Below are positions 49,352 through 59,333 of a stretch of DNA of 64,000 nt, piece after piece. The first letter of the stretch is position 1. Every line of letters begins with the position of its first letter. Position numbers and translations under genes: made by a program. The notes beneath the pieces are model-generated. The model made no database searches and was not told where the DNA came from. It worked only from the letters and a program-made list of their open reading frames with translations. This DNA comes from Podocnemis expansa (taxonomy: Eukaryota; Chordata; Testudines; Podocnemididae), in the NCBI GenBank assembly GCA_007922195.1, contig ML682014.1, positions 4,614,631 through 4,678,630 of the forward strand, given 5' to 3'.

Positions 49352-49560
49352 AATGTGTCTAAACAACTGAAACTATATCTGGTGGGGGGTTTTGGATTCA
49401 TTGCCCTCTATAGACTAATCTGACAAGAACGTCAGTTTTATTTCAGATTTCACTTGATTAGAACCTTAGACCCATTTGGAAAACCCCGGCATTATAGCTT
49501 AGTAAAACTCATCAGCTTTACAGTAAGGATGATGGGTTTTGTTTTAATATTACATATATA

Positions 49561-49628
49561 TGGCTTGATCCAAACTGCTTTGGAATCAATGGAAAGATTC
49601 TTAGTGACTTAACAGACTTTGGGTCGGG
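49561..49628. repeat. Short dispersed inverted-repeat fragment
   Basis: TGGCTTGATCCAAACTGCTT, GAATCAATGGAAAGATTCTT and GACTTTGGGTCGGGCC. The outer parts (GATCCAAA and CTTTGGGTC) are inverted partners. This is the clearest copy of the module also seen at 7834-7904 and 9008-9070. Confidence 0.6.
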
Positions 49629-49639
49629 CCTATACTGTC

Positions 49640-49830
49640 ATGGTTGTTGGTGATATTATTGTAGTGCCTAGGAGCCCTAGCCATGGACCAGGATTCCATT
49701 GTACTAGGCACTGTACAAATCCAAAACAAAAAGATGGTCCCAGCCCAAGGAACTTACAATTTAAATTTAAGACAAAAGACAGTAGGTGGACAGATGGGGG
49801 AATACAAGACAGCAGTGCAACAATATTGGT
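49640..49830 (-). repeat. MIR/CORE-SINE-like fragment
   Basis: TAGTGCCTAGGAGCCCTAGC, CATGGACCAGGATTCCATTG, TACTAGGCACTGTACAAATC, AAAAAGATGGTCCCAGCCCA, AACTTACAATTTAAATT. A recognisable old composite repeat of reptile genomes. The frames on both strands follow the repeat. Confidence 0.65.
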
Positions 49831-50379
49831 CATATGAATTGTTTTACGTGATTCATTGAATAACCAGCCACAAAATTTGGCAACAATCTCCCCTAAAGAA
49901 GAGACCAATGCTGCAAGATAATCAGCCCTTTGTATTAATTCCACTGAGGCTCTGAGCATTCAATATTTTGCAAGAGGTGCTCAGCATTGTGCAAGAGAGG
50001 TCCCTGTCCAATCCTATTTGTGGATTCATGGGTACCACTTTTACAGAAGTGGAAATACCAATGACAATAATTAAATAGGTTAAACACAAACTCACAAGTA
50101 CTGTGTGCTTACATGGAGTATATTTTATATAATAGATACAAATTCATTTAAAGGAATTTATTTGGGACTGTTCACAATTACCTAACACATTTTTGGTGAT
50201 CTTCAAGATCCATCCACCTCTTGGAACACTAAAAAAACCAGGCAAAAATAAGGATGTACCTGTCTCCCACTGCATTATGTAATTTATGGACAGCCTCTTA
50301 CACTTGACAAATGGGTATAGATACTTTGGCTGAGGGTGATTAAGGCCATCCATTTTGTAAGCCTCAGTGTTGTAGCCTG

Positions 50380-50645
50380 ACTTTCAGAGATGCTGAGCTT
50401 GTGCAGTTCCTATTGTCTGAAATTGGAACTAAATGTGCTCAGCCCTCTGAAATTACAGCCCTCAGGGTTTCAAGTTGAAGTTGAGTACCCAGAAAGTGAA
50501 GCACTCAAAATCAGGGGCCCCTTTAGAAAATATTGCCCTTAGTCAGTCAGCCAAGATCACAGTAACAGAGCACGGCCAGAGCCAGGAATAGAACTGAGTT
50601 GTAGTCTCCCATCTCCTGCTGTTAGATTGTATGACCATATTAAGG
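50380..50645. repeat. Old composite SINE-like repeat
   Basis: Landmarks in order: ACTTTCAGAGATGCTGAGCT, TGTGCAGTTCCTATTGTCTG, ATGTGCTCAGCCCTCTGAAA, TTGAGTACCCAGAAAGTGAA, GCACTCAAAATCAGGGGCCC, CAGCCAAGATCACAGTAACA, GAGCCAGGAATAGAACTGAG. The first part is an imperfect inverted repeat (TGCTGAGC ... GCTCAGCC). The second part resembles the antisense MIR core tail. Diverged. Confidence 0.6.
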
Positions 50646-51129
50646 AGATAGCATTGTAAACAGGTCTCTGTTTTAACTAGATTGACACTGAGAATGCTTC
50701 TTGTTCACTTCAGTTAATGTTCATTATAGAAACATAGATTTCACAATTGTTCTTTTTGGAATAATAATTTAACACTCTCACTTGCTTTCTTTGCACATTA
50801 AGGTAGGTCCAGCTTTGACACTAAATCTTACATTTGTCTTTGCCTGTTAGGTTCTAGCAATCCTCATGTTAATTTAGATTTCAATTAACATTCTTAAACA
50901 AGAAATAAAAATAGCCTCTGTCTTGTTAAATTCTTTTCAACTAGTAGCCAAACGTTCACCATTGTCTTTTAACCATATTTTCTAGGATAAATCTGACATA
51001 CCTCTCTTCTCACTCAAAGAGGAGAGTGGTTCTTCTTTTTTCTGTTCCTGAAACAGCACTGGTGTTTATTTGAAGCTAATAAAAAGAAATATTTTCTATT
51101 ACACTGTATGACTGATGTGACAACACTCC

Positions 51130-51200
51130 AAATGTCTTTAGTATTTTCCATCCTAGGATCTCAAAGTACCTTACAGTTATCTTAATATAGCCGTGGTCTG
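51130..51200. repeat. Short dispersed repeat fragment
   Basis: TTTTCCATCCTAGGATCTCA then AAGTACCTTACAG resembles the vertebrate repeat segment 'CCTTCCATCCGAGGATCTCAAAGCGCTTTACAA'. Only about 50 bp are recognisable. Confidence 0.5.
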
Positions 51201-52727
51201 TTACCCCCAAGAAAATCAAAACAAAACATGGCTTTAGAAGGACTGTTTTCTCTTTAGATACATTTATTGTCTATTTCTACAAAAGGAAAATAAACCTAGA
51301 AGTCATGACAATCATATTATTGTTGTCTAATCTGTCTCAGTGACCAAAGTTTTCTAAATAATATTTCTAGTATAGTTAAAATTGAAGTACCTTTTTAGCA
51401 TGATGGTGTACTGATGACCAGAACTCATACAAGACAGTAGGGTAGGAAATCGTTAATCTGGTTATATAAGTAACAAGAAATTCTGCAATTTGTGTGAAGT
51501 GAGAAAGTATTTTGTAGGATATTTCATTCTATCTATTGAGTTACACCAATGCTCTAACACTCACAGAATTAATTTCTTAATGTTGGAAGCCTCTGAGGTT
51601 TAAATAACTTTCTAAGGTTGCAAATGCTAAATACCCCACTCTGCAAGAAGCACACTGAAACTTCCTGTTGTTTTGATATAAATTTAAGACAGAAGCAAAC
51701 ATACTTACCTGAAATGTTCTACTTAGAGAGAGAAAGAGGAAACCTCAATTGCTTTCAAGAGATCTTGATAATTCTTTTCCATCCACCTTTTCTTAAAGCT
51801 AAGGAATTTAATGGATTATTATTTGAATGGTTTGAGGATTATTTTGTATAGTGCTTTAATCATTCTGTAAAAATGTTCTATGGGTACAACTTAAAACATT
51901 AAGGCTTTATAATGTTCTTTAAGGAGTTTGCAAATGTGAAATGATAATATGCTGTCTAATTTTATTATAGCTGTCTGAAAGGTGAGAATAGGTTAAAGGT
52001 TTATTGTAACGACATGTTTGAATAGTTTTAGTAACATTTAAATCCAGATTGATGACTTAGAAGAGTTTTAAATAGCTGCAGTGTTTTGAATTAAAAAAGA
52101 CCCCTGGCTTTGAAGAAAGGTTCCGTAAATTTTTTATGAATATATAAAGGAGAAATATCTTAAACTCTGAACTTATAATGAAAGTGACTGTTCCTGGATT
52201 GACAGCCCTGAGAAATGAAGTCCTCTGAACTATGAAACACATTGGGCAATGGTGCCACCATCTCCTACCTTCCCCACCCTGCTGATGTGCTCTGACCTGA
52301 ATAGAGGAACTCCTCTGAGAAAACAGGTAATTAGTTATCCTCTTTGTTCATTCAGTGCTTGGTCTCTCCTCTGAGACTGCAAACTACCATCAAACAGACA
52401 TGGTGGTAACAGCATGGGGGGGTTTACAATAGCTAAAGTTAGAGGTTTGGAGATTCTGCTTGGATCCAGCACTCAAAGTTGAACCAGATCCAGCACATTT
52501 TCTATTTAACAATCATTTTTCAAAGCCACATCTGTTTGAATTGTTGAAGGCATTGCTTTATACATTGACTAACTCCATTTATACCAGTAGGTTTAGTTCA
52601 TAGCAACTGAACCACTCCCCATTAAATAAAAGAGTGATACATTCACTGTATTAGCAAAATAATTTCTCTAGATACTATCAGTATCCTTTCAGAGGCAGGT
52701 ATCTAATCAGCAAACCTTGTATGTTTT
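51201..52727. other. AT-rich non-coding stretch
   Basis: Nothing recognised. Confidence 0.45.
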
Positions 52728-52735
52728 GACTTCAG

Positions 52736-53437
52736 CAGTTGTGTCAAACATGTGGCTTACAGAGGTGGCCCATGAATCTCTTCCATCCATTCTGTGACTG
52801 CACTCTATGGGACCTCATTCTTTCCCTAACAGAGGCTATATCTACACTAGAGGGCTCAAGTAAGTTGGCTTAATAAGGTCCACTTAAAGTCAACAAAATG
52901 TGTCCATTAAAGTCAACTTAATAAAGTTGACTTAAGGCAGGAGAGCCATTTAAGTCGACTTAATAAAGTTGACTCAAATGGCTTTCCTACCTTAAGTCAA
53001 CTTTATTAAGTCGACTGTAATGGCCACATTTTATTAAGTGCTTAAGTGCAAGCACTTAGGTTGACTTAATGAACTCCAAACGTGGCTCTGGAGTTGCTTA
53101 AGTTCACTTAAGACTGGTTAAGTCAATTTAAGTCTCCAGTGTAGACGTAGCCAGAGAGAGAGAGAGATCTTGCATACCGAGTACTTTGTGATGCCACAAG
53201 AGCATCAAGTCTCATGACATTGCAGAGCACTGGGTATGTGAGACTGATCTGTGTGAGAACACACTTTCCCAAATAGAGAGAGTGAGAGAGTGGTATCATG
53301 GAGCAGAGTCTCACATGCACAGTGCTCGAAGATGGTCTGAGAGTACCCTAATGTTTTCATTTATGGTATGTATGGCACACTTGAAGTACTTTTAAGTCAA
53401 ATCTGGCCTGCAACAACAAATGAGTTTGACACCCCTG
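52736..53437. mobile_element. hAT-type element interrupted by a MITE
   Basis: Left end CAGTTGTGTCAAACATGTGG and right end complement CAGGGGTGTCAAACTCATTT are inverted termini of a hAT type. Flanks GACTTCAG (52728-52735) and GAATAGAG (53438-53445) match at 5 of 8, so the duplication is weak. The MITE 52834-53152 lies inside. The remainder, about 380 bp, has no coding frame. Confidence 0.6.
52834..53152. mobile_element. TCGA-palindrome MITE, AAGTCGACTT group, nested
   Basis: Ends GGCTATATCTACACTAG and CCAGTGTAGACGTAGCC, with AGA at 52831-52833 and 53153-53155. The interior consists of TTAAGTCGACTTAA words and TTGAC/GTCAA decay products. It includes an inverted block, about 52912-52985 against 52985-53017, around AGTCAACTTTATTAAGTCGA. 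The right AGA copy runs into a short (GA)n stretch, so the duplication is less certain on that side. Confidence 0.8.
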
Positions 53438-53445
53438 GAATAGAG

Positions 53446-54368
53446 CAATACCTGAAAGCAGTTAAAGAATCCCTTGAAAAAGGGAGAGGAGATGCAAGAT
53501 GTAAATGTGAATATGATCCTTTAAGCAAAATAATTTAACTATGATTCTGCAATCAATAAAAAATAATCAATGTAAAAGGAGCATGAAAAAGCAAAACAGA
53601 TTTGCTTTGTCTGAAATATTTTGTACTAAATGAATACTTCCCAAACTGAGTATAATTAACTAATAGCTGAGAATCAAATTGAGAATTATTTTCCATTTTC
53701 CACTGACCTACAGAAAAGACACTCATTTGCAAAATAATACTCATAATAATACTCATGAATTTAGGACATTCCAAACAGACAGTGAACAATGTCACAGCAA
53801 TGGTAGCTGTGAGATTCAATATCGACTTGAAAAAAAAAAACAGGACTAAAATACAGACTCATAAGATGTTACTCTACATAGAAACTGGGTGGATGGATCC
53901 CTTACATCCTTACAGAGGCACATTAAAATCAATAGGGATTTTTGGAGACACGGCAAGATCCAACACCAAGGGTGGGCCAGCACTTTTAATTTGTGATCTG
54001 ACTCATGTGATCTATAGTATGCTTATTTTTATATGAATTTAAAATTTAAAGGATCAAAGCTATACTTTAGAGAATACTACTGCCATTTAACCACAGAGGC
54101 TGTCCTACTTTCAGGTATTTGTTTCACCAGATTTATGGTATTAATCTTAGAGACAGCATCTCCTGTCTACTGAGCAAGGTAGATTAGGAGATACAATGAA
54201 ATACTTTTAAAAATCCAAATAATCACAGATGTTTGCTTGTATTTACAATCAAGAGACTTAAGATCAGGAGGGTTATTATACTGGAACAAAATAAACAAAT
54301 AGCTCAACCTGCATATATATCTGACTTCACTTTTGCTTTGCCTGATTCCAGATTACCAGATTCCAAGG
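53446..54368. other. Non-coding stretch
   Basis: Nothing recognised apart from a trace of an inverted-repeat module near 53915-53950. Confidence 0.45.
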
Positions 54369-54376
54369 ACAGAAAG

Positions 54377-54771
54377 CAGGGATGTAACTATGGCGAGGTG
54401 AATGGGGTAAAGCCCCAGGTGTGTATGGGAGAGGGCACCATGCCAGACCCTTCCTGGCCTCAAACATGAATGTGCCTTAAAGGCATATTCTGCTGGGAGC
54501 GGAGGAAGGCACTCCCTGCCTGGCTTTCTCTGCAGTAGGGAAGGGACCCCCATCCACCAGCTCTGGCCACTGTGGGGAAGAGAATCCCTGCCCGGCTCTG
54601 GCCGGTGATGGGGAAGGGTCACCCCACCTGGCTCTTACTGCAGCGGTGTGCCCCCCCCCCCAACATGCTCTGGCCAGAGGAGAGACAGATGGGTCCCGGA
54701 GTGGTGCCCGGGTGGGGGGGTGCCTTTGGGCCTGCTTGCCCCGGGTGCCCAAATGTGTAGTTACAGCCCTG
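54377..54771. mobile_element. GC-rich hAT-type MITE
   Basis: Ends CAGGGATGTAACTAT and GTAGTTACAGCCCTG are inverted repeats differing at one or two positions. The flanks ACAGAAAG (54369-54376) and CCAGAAAT (54772-54779) match at 6 of 8. The interior is GC-rich with runs of C and G. Frames on both strands across it are artefacts. Confidence 0.75.
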
Positions 54772-54779
54772 CCAGAAAT

Positions 54780-55450
54780 GAACATTATGATCATCTAATC
54801 TGACTTCCTCTGTAACACGAGCTAGAGAACTTTTCCAGATGTTTTGCAGAACAGACCTTTTAGAAAAAAAATCCTATTTTTCCTTAAAAAATGGTCAGTG
54901 ATGAAGAATCTGTCATGACCCTTGGCATATTGCTCCAATGGTTAGTTATCTTCACTGTCAAATATTTATACCTTATTATCATTCAGAATTTCTCTAGTTT
55001 CCACTTTGAGATACTGGATTGTTTTATATCTTTCTCTGATAGATTGAAGACCCCTTTATTAAATATTTGTTTCCCCATGTTGAGCCTTACCATGTGTGAT
55101 GGAGTCACTCCGTAACTCTTTCTTTATTATCTTAAATAGATTGTGCTCTCTGAGTCTATCACAATAAGGCCTGTTTTCGAAGCATCTAATCATTCTTATG
55201 GCTTCCCTGCACCCTCTCTAATTTATCAACATCCTTCTTGAACTATGGACATCAGTATACCAAATACAGAAGAGAAATAACCTGTTTACTCCTACCTGAG
55301 ATCCCCTGTTTACACATACCAGAATTCCGTTAGTTCTTTTGGCTACAACTTTCACTACAACCTCTATTCAGCTGATTATCCAAAACTGTCAAGGGTTCCC
55401 CAATTCTATCATTCTGGAGATATGATTTCTATCTGAATATAACTTAAATT
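54780..55450 (-). mobile_element. Old CR1/L3-type LINE fragment
   Basis: The plus strand reads TCATCTAATCTGACTTCCTC TGTAACACGAGC at the start, then CTCTCTAATTTATCAACATC, ACTATGGACATCAGTATACC and AATAACCTGTTTACTCCTAC, ending with CAGCTGATTATCC. It is the complement of an old CR1-clade 3' region familiar in amniotes. Heavily diverged, and the left boundary against the hAT MITE is approximate. Confidence 0.5.
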
Positions 55451-56327
55451 TTCTTTCCGTGATGAACTCTTACCTTCTTGTTCATGTAGGTAAGAAGTGT
55501 CCTATGAGAACGAATTTTGCTCCATAATTTGTTCAGCTTTAGAATCCCTGGAGCCTGCCTCTTGACACCTGAGATCTACAATTTTGGCTAGTCAAACTGC
55601 AGTAGCCACTAGAGAAACACAGAGCACAAATTCAAGCCATACTTTAAAAAAAAAATGCCAAAACAAAAACAGTATTTGACATATAACTGACCTGGATGCT
55701 GACATGGTTGCCTATGGAACTGTGCAAAAAGATGAAAGACTCATGTTTCCTTGGGAAAATCAGAGGTACCTTCTTTCTTACACCCTCACCAAAATATAGC
55801 TGATGTCATCTGTGAAATGAGCTTTGTCTGGAAATGCTTTTTATGGATATGAATGAGATTTACTGAGTGTTCTTTGTTAAAATGCAGCAGATAACTGGTT
55901 TTTGTTGTTCACAGAGAAACGTATGGAATGCCCATGGTAAAAAAGCAAGAAAATGAAAAATGAAAAAGAAAGCATGAAAAGGGATGGTCTGGATACAGAA
56001 TGATGGCTAAAATGTGTTTTGGACTGAAAGTCTTGGAGGATGCAGAAGAGATAGAAAAGTAGTATGTTATATAGCTATTCTTTTCTTTTATTAAATCTGT
56101 CAATGTAACCTTAAATATCACACCACTTTCTCCCCCCCAAACATACCAGTTTCTTCCTTTTCTTTAAAACAATTTGAAAACCTTTGTTTGTTTAAAATAA
56201 AACAAAAGCAACACAGGACTGAAAAACTGCATGATATTATGGCAATTTTCAAAATAAGTATATGTCCACTATCTGTGCTCATATAGAACAGGTTGCTTTT
56301 GAGTAAGTTTAGTTACAGCAGATACTG
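55451..56327. other. AT-rich non-coding stretch
   Basis: Nothing recognised. Confidence 0.45.
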
Positions 56328-56338
56328 TTTCTTTCTCA

Positions 56339-56457
56339 AGTTCCAAAGGGGTAACTGTATTAGTTTAGTTCCTCAAAACAAACAAGGAATCTTGTGGCAC
56401 TTTTCCAGACTAAATTAATTTGGTAGTCTGGAAAAGTGCCACAGGACTCCTTGTTTA
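56339..56457. mobile_element. Minimal palindromic PLE pLTR pair
   Basis: Antisense end AGTTCCAAAGGGGTAACTG is followed by an inverted repeat of two 33-bp arms (56380-56412 and 56424-56456) around an 11-bp loop. Each arm spans only the GGACTCCTTG to TAGTC part of the pLTR, so the hammerhead is entirely absent. TTTCTTTCTCA (56328-56338) and TTTCTTGCTCA (56458-56468) match at 10 of 11. Confidence 0.8.
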
Positions 56458-56468
56458 TTTCTTGCTCA

Positions 56469-57619
56469 GTTGACATCTTCCTTCTCTGACATTACCTTAG
56501 AGAGGTTAGTATTGCCTCACTGTGACATTAGCATGTCTTTGAAGAAAGGCTTTAAAATATGTAGTCAAACCAAGAGAAAATGCTTGTTAGGCGGAGTGCA
56601 CTCTGTTAATCTGCATAGTAATAGGACCACCAGGACAGTTAAGTGAGGTGCACAATACAGTAAAGTCAGGTTGGCATTGGCTTTATTTTTCAACATTAGC
56701 CTCAAAAATTGCTAGCTCATTTTCCTGGTTATCAGGATGCTTTGGCACCTCTGCTTTCATCATTAAGCTTAGTATTTTGAAAATCCTTTTGCATTTTTCA
56801 TGTGACTAGCTCATTTATTTTACATTTATGTGACATGGACTCTATTCTGCATGTTTACAGTTCAAGGTCCTGCTTCTAATATATTTTACATGGGTATAAA
56901 ATAAGAGGTAACTAATGAAGTAGATGGAATTTCAGCAGTGTAAAAATGGTCCTAGTGAGATATGAATCAGGTCTATTATATGCTAGAAGCCTTATTAGGC
57001 ATTCCTTAGGTGAGCTTTCTGTACAGGGAAGAATTCATATTAGCTATTCTTTGCAAATTTCATTTCCCCTACAACAGCAGTAAAATGAGTGCTAGCCAAA
57101 AACATATGCCATTGTCTAGAAAGCCTGAAAACAATGGATAATTAAAGATAACCCAAAGATCTTTCATTGCAAATTTGTTTACAAGAAGTGTTTTACAAAA
57201 CCTGGGGCCTTGTACAGGGAAGTCATACCATACTTCTAGTAAACAAACAAAATTCAATACATGTTTCACGGGAAAACATGCATCTAGTCCATTAGTGATG
57301 CGAGGAAGGCAGTTCATGTATTTCCATAAAGAGTGTGCATAAACCTCCACAACTATAGGACCTTAAAAATCTCCCTTATGATGTCAAGTTTTTCTCTTGC
57401 ATGTCAAGTGTTTATAGTGAATCTGGGAAAGAAGATAAGAAAGGTTTCTAAGACAAAATGAAAATACATATATTTTTATCTGCATGCATATGTAAGCTTT
57501 TATTTTGTAATGCAAACTGTACAGGCTAATAGAAAACAATACACATATTTCCTCTGCTTTAGACTGATTTCTGATCAATAGTACACTACTTGTGCTTACA
57601 CGTGGTGGGTGAGTGGGTG
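56469..57619. other. AT-rich non-coding stretch
   Basis: Nothing recognised. Confidence 0.45.
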
Positions 57620-57648
57620 GGGGTGTGTGCGTGTGTGTGTGTGTATAT
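57620..57648. repeat. (GT)n microsatellite abutting a hAT terminus
   Basis: GGGGGTGTGTGCGTGTGTGT followed by more GT and TATAT, directly before the hAT left end. It blurs the target-site duplication. Confidence 0.8.
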
Positions 57649-58029
57649 TAGGCTTGTCAAATGATTTAAAAAGTCATTGCAATTAATTGTGAGAATAAAA
57701 AAATGTAATTAATGGCAATTTTAAATACACTGTCAAACAATTGAGTGCCAATTATTTTTTTTATAAATATTTTTGGTACTTTCAAATATGTTGATATCAA
57801 TTACAACACACAATATAAAATATACAGTGGTTACTTTATATTATTTTTATTACATTTTCACTGTAAAAAGATAAAATAAAAACTATTTTTCAATTCACTT
57901 CATGCAAATACTATAGTGGAATCTCCTTAATGTGAAAATGTAGATCTAGTTTTCCATAACTGCATTCAAATCCAAAACAATGTAAAATTTTAAAATCCAC
58001 AGGTCTACTCGGTCCTGCTTCTTGTTTAG

Positions 58030-58440
58030 CTAATCATGAAGACAAACAAGTTTGCTTACATTTACAGGAGATAATGCTTCCTGTTTCTTATTTAAAGTGT
58101 CACCTGAAAGTGAGAACAAGCAGTCACATGGCACTGTACTGGCCTGAGTTGCAAGGTATTTACATGCCCGATATACTAAAATTTGTATGATGTTCATGTT
58201 TCCACCACCATTCCAAAGAACACACTTCCATGATGATGGTTCTGCCTGAAAATGATCCAAAACTATACAGAGTGACCACCTTTATTTTCACCCTTTGAGT
58301 CCGATGTCACCAACAAAAGACTTATTTTCTTTTTCAGTGGTTTGGTTTCTGTAGTTTCTACAATGAAGCATTATATTTTTAAAATTTCTGACAGCATGTT
58401 CGACACTTTGATTTTGAAAGGCACTTCAGATTCTTAAACA
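58030..58440 (-). pseudogene. hAT transposase C-terminus (hATC dimerisation region), decayed
   Basis: The frame 58030-58260 on the minus strand reads, near its end, YLATQASTVPCDCLFSLSGD followed by TLNKKQEALSPVNVSKLVCL. This is the hATC signature (conserved CERLFSLSG, KKR, LSP, N, KLV), through which hAT transposases dimerise. The usual CERLF is CDCLF here. A TAG interrupts the final LSDWLNKK region at the Trp. Upstream, to about 58440, traces remain in other frames (for example TETKPLKKKISLLLVTSDS), so frameshifts separate the parts. Non-functional. Confidence 0.8.
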
Positions 58441-58462
58441 TTTTAGGGATAGTGCTGTAGCT

Positions 58463-58943
58463 CAGGGCCAGATTATCACAGGGGTTAAGGGGCTGAAGCC
58501 CTGGGCCCTGGAGAAAAGGGGGAGGTCTGGGCTCTAGCCTCTAAAACACTTGCTATAATTCAGTGCTCACTGCCTCACTGTGGAAGGGGGCAAGGCCCTG
58601 AAGCCAAAGGCTGGGCTGTGTGCCCCTGGGCCACCAGGGGGTGAGGCTGGCTGGTGCATCCTCTGCTCCGGCCGGCTGGTGCATCCTCTGCTCCGGCCCT
58701 GCTTTTCAGGGTCCATGACCCTGGCGGACTGCACAAGGGGGCCACTGCATCATATGGCAGTGAACCCCTGCCCGCTGGGCAGACTGGCTGGAGCAGGGCC
58801 AGGGCAGGAGCACCTTCTGGCCCCAGGGACCCCCCAGCAATGTGTGGTAAGGACCTAGTCCCTGTGATGGAGATAGGTTCCCAGGCTGGGCGGCCCATGG
58901 TGGGGGGCAGCCCAGGGCCCCTGGACCAGTTAGTCCAGTCCTG
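58463..58943. mobile_element. GC-rich hAT-type MITE nested in hAT transposon
   Basis: Starts CAGGGCCAGATTATCAC and ends AGTTAGTCCAGTCCTG (inverted termini of a CAGGGCCGGATTAAC type). The flanks CTGTAGCT (58455-58462) and CTGTAATT (58944-58951) match at 6 of 8. Removing it joins the host transposon's AGTGCTGTAGCT to ATCATTAGAAACTTC. Contains a short tandem duplication, GGCTGGTGCATCCTCTGCTC, at about 58648-58697. Confidence 0.8.
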
Positions 58944-59333
58944 CTGTAATTATCATTAGAAACTTCATAGTGATACCTTCTATGTGTTTTATCAGATCTG
59001 CATTGAAAGTGTTCTTAAATTAAACAACTATGCCAGATTGTCATCCAAAACTCCCACAAAGCTAGATATGGCAGAATGCTGATAAAACCATGGAACAGGA
59101 GATGAATAAAACACAACAGAAATTAAGCACTGTGCACTTTGTATTGGGTGTTGTAACTGAAATTGATGTATTTTAAAAATGTAGAAAAACATCCAAAATT
59201 AGCTATAATAAACTGGTTTTCTATTGTTTAAACAGTGTGATAGCTGTGATTCTCTCAACTTGATTTTTAATCCAGTTAATTTGGTTCGCATTAATTGCTG
59301 TAGTGAACTGAAATTGACAGCCCTTTATATATA

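Larger units (their letters stand above)
57649..59325 (-). mobile_element. Decayed hAT transposon, transposase 3' part
   Basis: Left end TAGGCTTGTCAAATGATT and right end complement AAGGGCTGTCAATTTCA are inverted termini, followed inside by ATTAA-rich sequence. The minus strand carries the C-terminal transposase part (58030-58440). The 5' coding part is largely deleted: past 58944 the sequence corresponds to an earlier coding stretch and then to the left terminal region. A hAT MITE (58463-58943) interrupts it. The duplication cannot be confirmed because both flanks are TATA/GT-rich. Confidence 0.8.

Noticed and set aside
53153..53170. CRISPR-like or satellite array suspected from GAGAGA repetition
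   Set aside because: Simple dinucleotide repeat without spacers; the genome is vertebrate.
54353..54794. Overlapping frames up to 105 codons
   Set aside because: Inside the GC-rich hAT MITE 54377-54771.
58575..58959. Frames of 92-107 codons on both strands
   Set aside because: Inside the GC-rich hAT MITE 58463-58943.
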